Positions 1 through 12,778 of a DNA stretch of 64,000 nucleotides are shown in pieces. Made by a program: the position numbers and the translations under genes. Under the pieces are notes generated by a model. It was not told the DNA's origin. It saw nothing but the letters and a program-made list of their open reading frames with translations, and ran no database searches. How positions within the stretch are numbered: position 1 is the first letter of the stretch; every line of letters begins with the position of its first letter. This DNA comes from Cladopsammia gracilis (Eukaryota; Cnidaria; Anthozoa; Scleractinia; Dendrophylliidae), in contig JAJGOT010000154.1 in the NCBI GenBank assembly GCA_022457155.1, positions 258,501 through 322,500 of the forward strand, written 5' to 3'.

Positions 1-283
1 TCCTTAATCTACGTTACGGATCCTTCGTTAACCAAGAGGGACCGAGAGGAGACTAATGCGAATGGTGTGCCAAAATGGTGGCAAATTTGAGCGTTTTAAA
101 AAGATCTAAAAAAATCGCGTTTTAATTTAATCGCAAAATTTTTTCACGGAAGTTCTTGAGTAATGTCTAGTTTCAGATAAAACAAAATAGGTTTTGAGCA
201 CTTTAAGCCATCCGTACTGTATTTACAGTGTTCAATGAAGAATTGTTCTTGAATTATTGGTACCAATTGATATCCTGTTTGAA

Positions 284-447
284 TAGACCAATTCCGATAT
301 ATTAAAATTCATACTTGGCTCCGGGGCTTAGGGGAATAAAACAAAACAAATTAATTATTCATCCCTGAACCTCGATGTGATTTCTTTTGTTTTATTCCCC
401 TAAGCCTCTGAGCCAAGTATGAATTTTAATATATCGGAATTGGTCTA
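284..447. repeat. palindromic MITE-like hairpin
   Basis: The two ends are long near-perfect inverted repeats of about 60 bases (starting tagaccaattccgatatat, ending in its complement) around a short A+T-rich loop. This is the shape of a miniature foldback element. No coding content and no convincing target duplication were seen. Confidence 0.7.
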
Positions 448-536
448 TTGTTAACAGTTTTTAGCCGGGCAATGGGATATACTTCATTGTGGGTTTTAAT
501 TTATGCACATCAAAGAATCCGGCACTTATTTAGGGC

Positions 537-677
537 TAAAAACTCATTTTAAAATGGTTAGCTTTTATTTACTGTTATAGATATTTGTTATGGATACTGT
601 TATGGTTATTTACTGTTATGGATATGACTACCCATATAACAGTAAATAAAAGCTAACCATTTTAAAATGAGTTTTTA
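537..677. repeat. palindromic hairpin element
   Basis: Inverted arms of about 45 bases (taaaaactcattttaaaatg and its complement) flank an A+T-rich centre with internal 'gttatggata' repetition. It is probably a second miniature foldback element, unrelated in sequence to the one at 284-447. Confidence 0.65.
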
Positions 678-3600
678 GGATCCCTATATGATAGGATCCC
701 TATATGTGTGTTAGCATGAAGTATATACCCGGGCAATGGTAAAAATTGGCGCAAGCATGCGCAGAGCGTGGAAGCTTACATGAAAGACGTTGACCTTTTG
801 CCTTTAGGTGTCTGAGTACTTCGCCAGCCCCATAAAACAAGATTTTGTACCTTAAGCTTTTAAGGTTTTCTGTAAAAAAATTCCTACAGGCGACCCAACT
901 CCCCGACTCCCGTGATTAATATGCTCGGGTTATCGACCCATACTAGAGATGCCTGCACCTAGACTTGTCCTATGTGACGTCCTAATGTGATCAGTTCATC
1001 GGAAAAGAGACATCGATATCTGCGGTTAAGCGTTGCTATTCGTGTTCCACGAGTAGAAAAAGAAAATGCAGTGTGTAATTCAAGTCTCAAGATCGTTTAT
1101 GACCTTAATCACCGATAGCTGGTTAAGTAATCAGTATCCGTAATCGTGATGCACTGAGCCGTAAATTAATTTCCTCCAAATAGTTAGACCTGCATTTTTC
1201 GGCATGGCCGTGGAGCGATCATCATGTAAAGCAAATCTTCTGAGTCGCCCCCACCTCCCTTTTCAATGTTGGGATCTCAGCTCGAACAATTACGCATTAA
1301 AAATGTCCCGTTACACACGACATTGTAAAAAAGGGAAGGGGAGAGAAAGAAAATAATGGTGAAAACTACAAACCTATGATTGTAGTTCAAAAAAGAGTCC
1401 ATTCATTCCTGAAGAATAAAACAGGATGAGATTTCATTTTTACGTGATTAACAACATTGAAGCACAAGCGACGCCCCTTTTCGGTCACATGAAGGAAAAA
1501 CAAAATGTCTACTAAGTACCTTTACCATACACTAAATGCTTATAAAACAATAAAATGAAGATATATATTAATTGAATTTTTCGACCAGAGAAGGAACCAT
1601 GATCTGAGTTTTAGCGAGTTTTCCAAGGCACAAGGCTATACTGAAACTTGAAAAAATTGGCCCATTTTTTTCAAGTTGCAATCCATTTCCATCCTGGCCA
1701 TCTGCAGCCCAAGACACCTATTTCTACCCTAAGAGCACTAGTAGAATAATTTTAAGCACAACTGGACCATTATTTTTGGGTTTCGCTGAAATATAAATAA
1801 ATATGTCTTTTGGGCTTTCAAAATAACACTAAAAATAGTGACATAGCCCCATAAGGGACCGGTCATTATGTATCGCCGGGAGGGGGCAGGTCGGAGGATT
1901 TAAGGGGGGGGGGGGGGGATCACATAGTTTTCAGAAGAATGGAAGTGGGATTAGCCATAATTGACAGGCTTTTAATGGGGACAAGAAGAAAATTATTCAG
2001 AATTTCAAGTGGGGGTGGGATCATCATAAATAACATAAACCACGCCAATTAAATGAGAATATTTATGAGTTGTATTCGTCTCCTTTTGACAAAGACATGC
2101 CATTTTTATGTTTTGGCTTCCCTTCTTGTTCAGACTCGAATTAACAAGATCAATGGTTGTGCATATGGTATTATTAAGGCAACGGCTTCTAAATGTTAAA
2201 ATTCCATATTTAATATTATTTTAAGACTCTTTGAAGAGTCAATAGAAACGCCCGTTAAAAGCGGGTGAACGGTTTGGTATTATTTAAACAACGTTTAATA
2301 AAACAAATTATTTTGAATTAAATGAGACCATTTATAGTCATGATACAAATTATGGGAAACTAAAGGGGATGGGGGAGGGCACAAATTTGTTTTACTTTCC
2401 AAAGAAATTGAAAGTATTAAAATCATATAACTCTTTAAAAAAAGGTACAATGGCTTATGTACACAAATCTTAGTCTGCTAGGCCTGTAGATCGCTCTGCC
2501 AGTGGCATGCTGTGATGTCCACTGCAGTTTGCTCCCGATTTCTCAACTCTACAACAATAACGGCGAAGACAAAATAGTACTATTTTCTGATAAACAACTT
2601 CCAACTTTCCGTACGGATCCGCTCATTTATTTGGTTGTGAAGGAAAGGAGTGAGGGCTTAAAAGAAAGGAGTGGGGGGGGGGGGGGGAGCTTAATAGAGG
2701 AGTAACAGTGGTCAACTCTTTGGGCGTTAAGAATGAGACGAGTCAAGGGCTAGGCATAAGTTTAGTAAATAGGGAATGGGACGGAGGAGAGAAAAAAGTG
2801 TTCCACTCGACTCCCTACCTCTTTTTTCCCGTTTTGCCCCAGACACGAGAGTTGCCTGCAGAAAGAGAAACAGATATTTATTCTCTACCCATGACGTCAA
2901 TTCAAATCTTTTACTAGGGGACAATTCTCGGATTTCTCAGTTTCATTTTGCAATTGGCAGGAAGGTGTCTTGGTAAGCGCTGCGTTTTGTGTAGCTTTTA
3001 TCTTTACCAGTTTAGAATAGACCAAGAATTTTCGTTCCTAGGACAGGAAATATCAATACAATCGATAAGTTGCTTTTGTATAAAGAGCTTTTTGGTTCTG
3101 TGATCTTGTGTTAACTAGAACTGTTAAACAAAGGAGATCGAATGCGGAAGATATCAAAATAGTGTTCTTGATCACGTCGTGTATGACTAAATTACGGTCT
3201 TTTCTGTCATGAATTTGACACTAAAGAAGTGTAAACTGGTAAAGAAATACCGTTCATCTTTAGGTAAACAAGTGGAAGCAAATTTGAAAGCTATGAAATC
3301 AACAGTAAGACGCGCGCTAGTTTGTATGAAAATAGATATTGCTAACCATTTGTAACAATTTGCATATGTCTTGGTTTTGTAGGCTCTCTGCTGATTACTG
3401 CTTTTGGTTATACTTTCGTCGCACAAAGAACGGATCACAAAACACAGTAAGTCCTTTGTAACATTATTAATTCAGTGCATGGCCTTCTATTAACTCAGCG
3501 GCTTGCTTATGCGGGAAGGTCTTGGAAATTTAATAACTTAGGCTTACATCTGCTTTCGGCAACCTAAGTTGAAAGGGACACTGTCACCTATTTAAGTATC

Positions 3601-4059
3601 ACTTTGAAAAGCCAAAAAAACATATTTGTTAAAATAATTTGCTAAAATAATGGTCCAGTTTTGTTAACAAATACTCTACCAGTACACAGAAACCAGTATT
3701 CGTTATCTTTGGCTGCGGATGGCCAGGATAGAAATGGATTGCAACTTGAAAAAATTGGCCAATTTTTTCAACTTCCTCCAAAGAGTCGGGAAAATCGCAG
3801 AAAAACTTTTTATGGTTTGTTCTTCCTTGAGGAAATCACTTAATATTATCTTCTTGGTGTTAGAAAAGCAATTTTATGTTTGAGCAAAGGTACTCTGTCG
3901 TATATTTTGTGTTTTTTGACCAAAACACAGCAAAATCTGCATGACAATGCTCCTTTAAAATATGTTTGAGTAACTGAACTGGAAGGTTCTTAATGTCAAC
4001 ATTTTCCATAATCAACATATGTTTAAAGATTTTCTTTGCGGATATAATACGATTAAAAT

Positions 4060-4920
4060 AAATTCGGACTTCCATCACTTTTCATCCATTTGTTTATTTT
4101 ACGCGGTTAGCTTGGTCACATGAAACAAATAAATCACGCGAGGCAGTTCAGTCATGCGAAACTTTTAAAGTTATCACGCGAGACCAATAAGTCACGCAAC
4201 TTAAAGAGTAGGTAAAATTCTGTGACGTACAAAATGGCAACAAATTATCTAAATCTTCAAAGAAATATGCTTTGCATACATACTTACGACGTAAGCTGGA
4301 AGTCACATGAAAGCGAGGCCTAAGGGCCACCAAATGTATCGCGAACTTCAAACAGTTAAATATGGCGGCGGCAACAAAAGCGATTTGCGATTTACAGATT
4401 GAAAAAATGACGCCAAAAGATATTCCTAGAGCAATTATGGAAAATGAAAGTGACGTTGGAAAGTGGACGATGGAGAAACTAAATACGACGGTTTAATTTA
4501 TCACACGATACCAAGAAGTCATGCAACTTAAAGAGCAGGTAAAATTCTATAACATACAAAATAGCCCGGCACAAATTATCTGAATCTTCTAAGATATGGT
4601 TTGTATTATATAGTTACGACTTTAGCCGGAAGTCACGTTCCCGCGAACTTCAAAAAGGTAAATATGGCGGCGGAAACAAGAGCCATTTGCGATTTAGAAA
4701 TTGGAAAAATTACCCCAGAAGGTATTCCTGAAGCAGTTATAGAAAATGAAAGTGACGTTGGACAGTGGAAATTGGAGAAACTAAATACGACTAATTTATA
4801 TTCCGACTTTCCATCATTTTCCATCCATTTGTTTATTTTACGCGGTTAGCTTAGTCACACGAAACAAATAAATCACGCGAGGCAGATCAGTCGTGCGAAA
4901 CTTTTAAATTTATCACCCAG
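4060..4920. repeat. tandem duplicated repeat block
   Basis: Two diverged copies of the same segment follow one another: the stretch around 4361-4490 (starting atggcggcggcaacaaaagc) is repeated around 4663-4800, and the segment at 4080-4170 recurs at 4827-4905. One copy is open over 82 codons, but both copies are otherwise broken. It may be a fragment of a duplicated host exon or of a transposon. I do not recognise a protein family. Confidence 0.5.
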
Positions 4921-5112
4921 AACAGAGCTACACAAAACCGAAACTTCAAAGCCATTTAGAAAACGATAAATAAAACATGACGCAAAATTCATCGGTTTCA
5001 TCATCAACGGGAAAGCCAGAAGTTGATTGTTAATTGTTATTTGTACTTATGTCTGTATAATACAATAAAAAAGCGTATATATATAAAGGAGCAAGGAACA
5101 AGTTAACTTTGC

Positions 5113-6340
5113 TTATGAATAAAATAAAAATATTAAAAAATGTTCACGTGACACTGAAAGAATAGTGTTTTGAAAATTGACAATTAATGGTGCAACAGTC
5201 CATAACTGATTAATGCAGCCGTGCATTGACAATAGAATGACTTGATCAAATATGTGCCACGCCTTCACTCGTTTGGTTGATCTTTCCACGTAGATCCTAG
5301 CATGAGCAATGATCATAGTCTCAAAGCATTCGTCCTTTGTAAACTGATCGTGTACCGATTGTCTTTTGGGCGGAATATACAAACTTGTACCTTTGAAGGC
5401 CATGAGATCATCTATATCAAACCCTCTGTCAGCAAGGTATTTATCTGCAGGTTCCATGAGACTAAAGAAGTCACTTTTTTCTCACACTTTCTCTTTCACT
5501 AAAGCGACCATAGTACAGGCGGCTGACAAAAGTCACCCAGCAATCGGGAGTGATTGAAATAAGGCCTTTGTATGTATCGTGGGACTTGTAGTCAGAGTAC
5601 ATTTCAGAGTGTGTTTGATAGTCCTTGGGGACATCGCACTTAATTTCTATGCAGTCAAGAATCCCTCTGATGTATCTTCATACTGGCCTTTAAATCCCTC
5701 TGGTAGATGTTGTTTGATCTTATGCTTAGGCGCTCATATTGGCAGGCTTCCTAGCAAATGTACAGATAATTTCCCCATGTTGTTAAAACATCATAAACTG
5801 TACTTAAAGAAACACCATACCTGTGTACCAGTTCCCTTTCAAATAATCCAAATCTAATTCTGGTCAAAAACATCCACAGTTGATCTATTGGTTCAATGGT
5901 GCGGTTCCTTTCTCTTTCTTTGTCTACCTCGTGGAAATATGGAAAAACAGTGCATGGTTAAGTTCTGTTCGCTTTTGCTACGAGCGAATCTCCAACTAAT
6001 TAAATACTCCGTGCAAGGTTTAACATACTCCCAGAATGCGATCAGAGTATTGTTAATTGGAATACCCGTATAGAAGAATATGCATGTCATCATCACTACT
6101 CTTAAATCCTTCGATACCAAACTTTGACAGTTCCAACTGGCGTTTTAAATCTGCAACGACCTCTAACAAATCTTCATTTTGATAATCTTTTTCTCCTTTT
6201 AGTTCGTTTGTTTCCAGTATATCACCCTCATTCTTTGAACATTCTTTAAATACCTCTCTTCTTTTGCATCGCTTTGCCCTCTCGATCTCATGACTTGAGT
6301 GCTCTCGTGTCCACTGAAATCGCGTGACGGATTTGAACCT
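5113..6340 (-). pseudogene. Harbinger/PIF-type DDE transposase relic
   Basis: Reading the minus strand, an N-terminal coiled stretch (near 6120-6280) ends in a SKFGIE-like motif. Then come an FYTGIP motif (near 6075), a catalytic-Asp segment LDCIEIKCD (near 5650), a second-Asp segment ADRGFDIDD and a Glu-bearing segment IYVERSTKRVK (both within 5113-5457). This order matches the DDE_Tnp_4 transposases of the Harbinger/THAP9-like cnidarian families, which cut and paste DNA in the nucleus. The reading frame is broken by at least two shifts (near 6060 and near 5480), so it cannot make a full protein. No terminal repeats were identified. The family assignment rests on motifs recalled, not on a search. 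Confidence 0.7.
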
Positions 6341-6872
6341 CCTGTGGTAAAAGACCGTTTCTTATACCAGTTATACTGTGTTTGTAACCAGCACTGTCAA
6401 AATGTTCTAAGCAGCAAAATAAAAACTCCAGCTTATTTATTTTGAACTGGTCGTCCGAGGGTTTCATTTTGACTTCCCCGATTCCTTACTTCGGCAAGGA
6501 TCCTTCGGAAATGTATGAAACGTCAAGTCTTTCCGATTTAGTTGACCTTTAGGGGACTGTCTCGTGCAAGAATGTTGCTTGTTATATACAAACTGAGACA
6601 TACTCACTATAAAGCCAGGTCGTAAGTTTTCGTACGCAAATAAGTTCTGGCCAATCAGAGGAGCGAACGACGTTTTTCACGTGTGAGAAAAATCGTTCGT
6701 CCAATCAGAAACCGCGAACGATGTTTCTTCACTGCAGCGGATATGACTCCCCGTCCCGCGCCGCCTTGTGTTTGTAGCTTCCCGCTTCGGTTCAGCGAGA
6801 TAAGTCTTTTTGAGTGAAGTTGTTTTGTATAAAAGAAAGTTTTTCGCGTAACAAAGACTAAAAATCCATAAA

Positions 6873-7464
6873 AATGGAAGATAATAGATTCGTAAGTCTC
6901 GATGTCACAGTAGATGATTATCTAGAGAGCCAACAAACTTACTAAAGATGTATCTGGCAGCTCAAAAGGTACAACGAGAAGTCCCGGAAATAAACCCACA
7001 AGAGCTGGATAGATATTTAGCTGATTTTATTCGTTCGGTGAGACGAAAACCTGGAGAGGACTACAAACTAACGAGCCTAAGAAGCTTAATAGCAAGCTTG
7101 GAGTACACTGAAAAACAAACTAAAACAAGGACTGAAGCAGACCCGTCTAATGTCCGTAAAGTGACGCGAGTAGAGCGCGATCCAGTGTATGTTTACAAAC
7201 TTTACTGTGAAAAGCGATCGCAAAAATATGTTAGGTGCTGATTGCCCTTTCTATCTGGGGATTAATCACACAAGGAGGAGTCAGGAAGACAGGTTAAACA
7301 AAAACTGGTTCAAGTCTGCTCCGAAGGGTGTAAACAAACTAAATTCCCTTATCAAAACGTATCACAGTGCTCGTTGTATGGTGCAGAAGCTCAATGACAA
7401 TGACGTTCCTCCAGTCCACATCATGCAGTTAAGTGATCATAAAAACGCACAAAATGTTGTATAA
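6873..7464 (+). pseudogene. tyrosine-recombinase (Crypton/DUF3504-like) relic
   Basis: An opening ATG at 6873 starts a frame that stops after about 24 codons. A second frame from 6948 encodes the N-terminal SAM-like part (ELDRYLADFIRSVR, DYKLTSLRSLIASLE). After a frameshift near 7225, a third frame gives ADCPFYLGINH, KSAPKGVNKLN and a C-terminal YHSAR...MVQKLND...QLSDHKN block. That block resembles the HxxR and H/K region of the tyrosine recombinase domain found in Crypton elements and in ZMYM2/QRICH1-like proteins. The middle of the catalytic domain is missing, the tail stops before any active-site Tyr, and there are no introns, so this is a dead copy. CCAAT-like sequences lie upstream at 6650-6715. 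Confidence 0.6.
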
Positions 7465-8800
7465 ACTATAGTTTCATTAACACAGAACAGCAACGTAACA
7501 TGTCAGACATTTTGAGTTGCACCGAATCAAAGACACTTCAAAAACGAACCACAACTAGTCATGGTGCGAGTTCACCGACTTCAATTATTTGAGGGAACAA
7601 ATATAAGTGGCGGCTGTTTTAACATTTCAGTTAACACTCTAAATTCTTCCCCTACTACCACTCCGAGTCAAAGTGAAAGTTCCTTCATTGAAACGAAAAG
7701 AAAATGGAAAATAGTTAGAGCCATAGATTCAGATTAAGCTAATTTTCATTGACAAACAACAACAACAAAAACAAAACAACAACAACAACAACAACAACAA
7801 TTTATTCTTTGTACAACAATAGTTGGGTGATTTGGTTTGCCCTGCAAATAGCTGGAAAGCTAATCGTGGCGGGGCAAAACATGTACATAAATGAAACAAA
7901 TTATCTAATAAGATCAAGAACCTTATTATTTATATTATTACAAAGCCTTGCAGATTGCACTAAAAATAAATAAACACAGAAGTTAAGTGGTCTAATTAAC
8001 ACAGCGCTTACTGACGTACAATGCGTTAAGACAAGGAGTCTCTGACTATAGCAAGTGCATCTATGTACCTACTTTATCAATAATCATGGGAATTTGAATA
8101 TAGCCATCCTCCCTTTGTAAAATATCAAATAGCAATTTGCGGAGAACTCTTTTGAAAGCATTCTTAGGAAGATCGACAGAAGCGAAGTGATTTTCATTGA
8201 CATTTCTACTGATTTTTTTCATTCATATTTTTATTGTGGATTCAACAAAAAATTCCTATATTAGCTTGAATAATGTTTGTAAGAGTATTTCGCTGTTTTT
8301 TGTAAGATTATTACGCCGTTTTCATTGTCATTTCACCATGTATAGTGTCAAATTGTAGTATTTAAGCTTAACAATTTTGGAAAAAAAGATAAAATGTTAT
8401 GCCAGAATAATGTGTCTCAGTATGTATATAATAAAGAGAAAACGTGATAGGAAATGCTTTGTCCAGTTTTTATTCTTCTGTATGCGCGCACTTTCCATGA
8501 CGTATTCTCTATTTTTTCAAACTCGTGTTTTCAAATGCGTATGGTTCATTCAAATCCTTTCAATAGGAAAATTTTCAAAAAACAAGCAGTGACGACTGCT
8601 ATTAAAAACACAGGCATTGAGTAGAATCGGCGATTAAATTTGAGCTAAGTCGATGAGCAGAACTTTCTAGAACTTTCTGGAAACATATCTTAACTTCCTA
8701 GAATCATATTTCTTATCATCAAAATCGGTCCATTAAAAAAGTCCATTTTATACAACCGCGCTTGGATTAAAGCCAAGCCCCGTTGCAGAGACTGTCACAA
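7465..8800. other. non-coding region
   Basis: I see no gene here. A (caa)n microsatellite lies at 7757-7800 and is open on both strands only because of its repetitiveness. Confidence 0.5.
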
Positions 8801-8802
8801 CT

Positions 8803-9321
8803 GAGGCCCCGTCCACACGCATCCGGATAGTTTTGAATCCGCAACTTTTTTTGTTACGGATTAGAAAATATTCGCGTCCACACGTAGCGTATTCGAATCG
8901 TATTTGCCCGTCCACACGTATCCGGATTCGCTCTAATATGCAGGGCTCCTCTTTAAATGTTGCCAACAGAGCATGCGCAAAGGCCAAGTTCAAAGCCAAG
9001 TTCAACTGTAAACACGTTATTAGACTTGAAATAAGTTCATGCAGATGTGAAGCGATAGCATTTCGGTCGGCCATGTTGAATATTCGCGCGGTTAAAGACT
9101 GGATCCGATACTGTTACGTCAGCGTATTAAAAAAATTTCCGGATTCGACCGTCCACAGGATGCCGTACTCGTAGCGTATTCAAAAATGTCCCCTCTGGAG
9201 AGTGGATTCAAAAAGTGCGGATTCGTTAGCCGAATTCGCCGGATATGTGTGGACGGAAGGCCAATCCACAACAAAAAAGTTGCGGATTCAAAAATATCCG
9301 GATAGGTGTGGACGGGCCCTG
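8803..9321. mobile_element. non-autonomous DNA element (MITE) with ggccccgtccacac ends
   Basis: The left end reads ggccccgtccacac followed by a tccggat-type segment. The right end is its inverted, slightly diverged counterpart (gtgtggacgggcc). Internal sub-repeats of 'tccacacgtatccggattcg' type occur near both ends. Ends of this type are common in invertebrate MITEs. The open frames on both strands across it are artefacts of the inverted repeats. Confidence 0.75.
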
Positions 9322-9824
9322 AAGCTCCCTCAATCGTATAGATAATGATCAATTTGTATTGATTATCATCAACTGGTTTGATTCCGTGCGTGCATCGAAA
9401 ATGTTCAGTCGCGTGCACATGGGGTACTATTGTTTACATTCAGTAGCATTAATCAAACAATAAGCTACTAACAAATGGACTGGATTAACTAAAAGAGCAT
9501 GTCACATTTGGTAATCGGAGTAAATATTAGTTTGATACTTTGAATATTCTCCGGGAAATACTGCTCTTTAAAAAAAAAGAAAATGTAAGGAATGTGTAGC
9601 TGGTTAGCAAGAGTTGCCTGTCAGCAAAGCATTCATTTATTTGTAGCAAAAACGTAAACAAAGATCCTCCTATTGTATTTTGTATCAGTCAAGGATCCTC
9701 CTATTGTATTGTTTATCAGTCAAAGTAGAGTTTACAGGCTTAATCGCTTTCCCAGCTAGTCAAAAAAAGTACTCTTGAAACAGTCGTAAAGGAATGAAAG
9801 GGGATCATCTAGTAAAAATCCCCC

Positions 9825-10760
9825 AAAAGGGAGACTTGTAACAACTATAGAGGAATCACCATTTCATCGGTACCAGGAAAAATCCTCAGCCGAATTATCT
9901 TGCAAAGGTTAATTGATGCACACGAGGAGGTCTTGAGGAACCAACAAATGGGTTTCAGAAAGAACAGATCATGCACTGACCATATCTCAACCCTAGGAAT
10001 CATCATTAAGCAGTCACTAGAATGGAACTCGTCCCTCTATATCACATTCATAGACTTTGAAAGGGCCTTCCATAGCGTCGATCACAACACGCTCTGGAAG
10101 ATCTTCCGACACTACGGAATACCAGAAACATTTATCTCCATCATACAGAAGTCGTACTATAACTCTCAGACCAGAGTGCTACACAACAAAGAGCTTTGTG
10201 GACTGGATAATGAAGACCACAACTGAAGGCTCAAGGATAGGAATCCAGTGGTCCCTTCTCTCCCAACTACACGACCTGGATTTCGCTGATGATATTGTCC
10301 TCCTTTCCCACAGGAACGAACATGCACAGGACAAAATCCAGCTACAACTTCAGGAATGACAGGTCTCAGCATCAAGAGAAGTAAGGCCAAGACAATGCGA
10401 ATAAACAACACAAAGGAAGAACCAATCAAACTAGAAAATGAGGCCAACGAAGATGTCATTGCCTTTACCTATCTGTTAAGCTTGGTGGCTATTGATGGAG
10501 GAACCAAACAAGATGTGATGGTGTGCATTGGCAAAGCTAAAACAGCTTTTCTTATACTTAGACCTATGTGGAGATCTAAGGTAACATTCCTGAAGACCAA
10601 ACTTACGATATTTAATACAAATGTAAAGACCGCCTTGATGTATGGAGCCAAAACTTTGAGAGTGACAAAAACCATCACAGACAAAGTTCAAGCCTTTGTA
10701 AATCGATGTTTTCACTACATCCTTGGGGTTAAATGGCTAAACACCATCAGAAACTAAGAT
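9825..10760 (+). pseudogene. LINE reverse-transcriptase fragment
   Basis: The translation carries ordered reverse-transcriptase landmarks of a non-LTR retrotransposon: QMGFRKNRSCTDHISTL, LYITFIDFERAFHSVD, a GIPETFI segment and, in a shifted frame, DLDFADDIVLLSHRNEH with the FADD catalytic box. A downstream piece (10356-10757) contains SIKRSKAKTMR and a thumb-like MYGAKTLRVTK block. The frame changes at about 10210 and 10350, and material between the palm motifs is missing. The endonuclease and 5' part are absent, as expected of a 5'-truncated, decayed LINE copy. I cannot fix the clade. Confidence 0.8.
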
Positions 10761-10799
10761 CTCTGGAGGATAACACACGAAGCGAGGATGCCTACCCAA

Positions 10800-12640
10800 A
10801 TCAGAACAACGAAGTAGAAATGGACAGCGTAACCAGGCAAGCTCTGGAACCCGCAAGGGAAGAGGAAGCTTGGAAGGGCTATAAATAACTGGAGGAGGTC
10901 AACTGTGGCAGATAGGGTAACGATGGAACGATATGAAACGCAGAGGCCAGGATCGGGATGACTGGAGTGAAACGGTAGATGCCCAATGCTCTACTGAATG
11001 GGGATAAGAGTGAACAGTCGTAAAGGACCACCATGAATGAGACAGGCGTGGGCGGTAAGAGGCGGCATCAGTGTCCCTTGCAAAGTGGATATTAGACAAA
11101 TTCCTTACCAAAAAGCTGGCGATACGATGTAACATTAGCAAAACAGTGGTTTCGTCGTGGAATAACAAATAGATTAATACACATTATGTTTATATAGCAT
11201 TTATATAAACACACATATCACACGAGAAAAAATGTTGTAATTTACGTGAACTCTGCAACAAACAAGAAGCTTTTGAAATTATCTTATTTCAATGCTAAAT
11301 GGATATCATATCAAAATTAAAATACTATAAAATTGAACACTCAATCACGATTCGACAATTTAATTTTACTGCTTTATGTGTTGGTCTAATTGATTTTCAG
11401 CCTATTCATCAATACCAAGTTTCGACAAACATCCATAAAAATCGATGATAGACGAAAGTCACAAATTTATTTATTAATCATTTTTATCGATTTCTGATAT
11501 AAATCTATTAGTCAGTGTTGATTATCATCGATTAACATCGATATGTATCGATTATTGGCGAAGGAAGAACCACAATTGACATGGAGCAGCGTCTGAGTTT
11601 TGTCATAACCTCATTCCTAGGATCGTTTTTCGTCGCTTCCCCTGTAGCGAGAGAATGAGAGACGCTGTTGGTCTTTTTGTCTCTTTGAAATTGATTATCC
11701 AGATGAGGAGTAGTCCTTTGTTTTTGGCTGCTACCTGTCTCCAACAATTCGTCTTCCTTCCGACTGGGTACCAGGGGTTCTCTTGCGGGACGCGTTCATG
11801 CTCGGGTCCAGAAAGTCTTGATGTATTGGTTGTTCTGTATGGACTTTGATTCTTCTTATTCCAATCAATTTTAATTCCCTGCGATCACAGAAAAGTTGCG
11901 TAGGTGTGACAGGCATACGTACCTGCAGTCAAAATTGTACGTACAAAATACACAAATCGGGCACTCAATGAAAGCGAAAAGGTTTCATTATCTATCTCAT
12001 TTGCCTAGTATAACCGCATACTGTTTGAAAACAATATTGTTTTGGAATTGTTTTGGCCGTGACCCTTGAGGCGTACAACAGCTTTAGCTGTTTTCTGTAA
12101 GCAAGCGATGACTGCAATTATCTTACTGGAGTTAATTAATAATAATTGATGGAGAATCTGTCTTCTTTCTTTAAAATTACTCAGAGATGTCTTTTTGTGA
12201 AATTTACAAAGACAACGATTTTACATTTTTTAAGCTTTCAGAAAATGTATAGGTTGTTGGGGTTTTCTCGTAACGCGAGCGCGTAAAATAACGAAACCTA
12301 AAGATTGTCAAACCACCTATACTGAAATCTTACTAGGATGGCTACTTGTAATTGTAGCACGTTTTGATATTTCCCTATGTCTACGTTGTCGTAGGGAATC
12401 TGCTTACGTTAATTTAAATTGAAACTATAGAAAGAGCAGTATTCATAATTATCGGTTTTTTGTTGATTGAGAATGAAATACACAAAATTGTAGCACAATT
12501 CAATTTCATTTCATTGTTCATTTCACGATAAAGAGCCTATGTGTGACATATGCCGCAGTCAAATAAAAGGAATTGTACAAATTACGGTCTGTAGTCTTGG
12601 ACCTTGAACTGAAGGCGTATTCCTTTGTTGTCATGTGGTT
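10800..12640. other. non-coding region upstream of the TPR-CHAT duplication
   Basis: I see no gene here. Clusters of the short palindrome-like word atcgat occur at 11440-11550. The other ORFs are short and unrelated to each other. Confidence 0.5.
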
Positions 12641-12778
12641 TTTGGGCTATTTCACGGAGTTTTGAGCGAGTTTCCGTTGCAGTTGTAAAATTAGATATAC
12701 AAAATTAATCAATATCAATATCAAGCCGCAAATACTACAACAGAAAATAGTGAAAGTATAGAAACGTATAGAAAGTTA

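Larger units (their letters stand above)
1..4050. other. non-coding A+T-rich region
   Basis: I see no gene here. Short ORFs are scattered and have no recognisable motif. The stretch holds two hairpin elements (listed separately), homopolymer runs such as the G tract near 1905-1918, and a repeat fragment near 1640-1715 that recurs in inverted orientation near 3700-3780. Confidence 0.6.

Noticed and set aside
3661..3843. Short ORF resembling one near 1640-1715 in inverse orientation
   Set aside because: The similarity is at DNA level between repeat copies. Both are short and broken.
8748..9418. ORFs of 99-113 codons on both strands
   Set aside because: They fall inside the MITE whose inverted sub-repeats keep both strands open.
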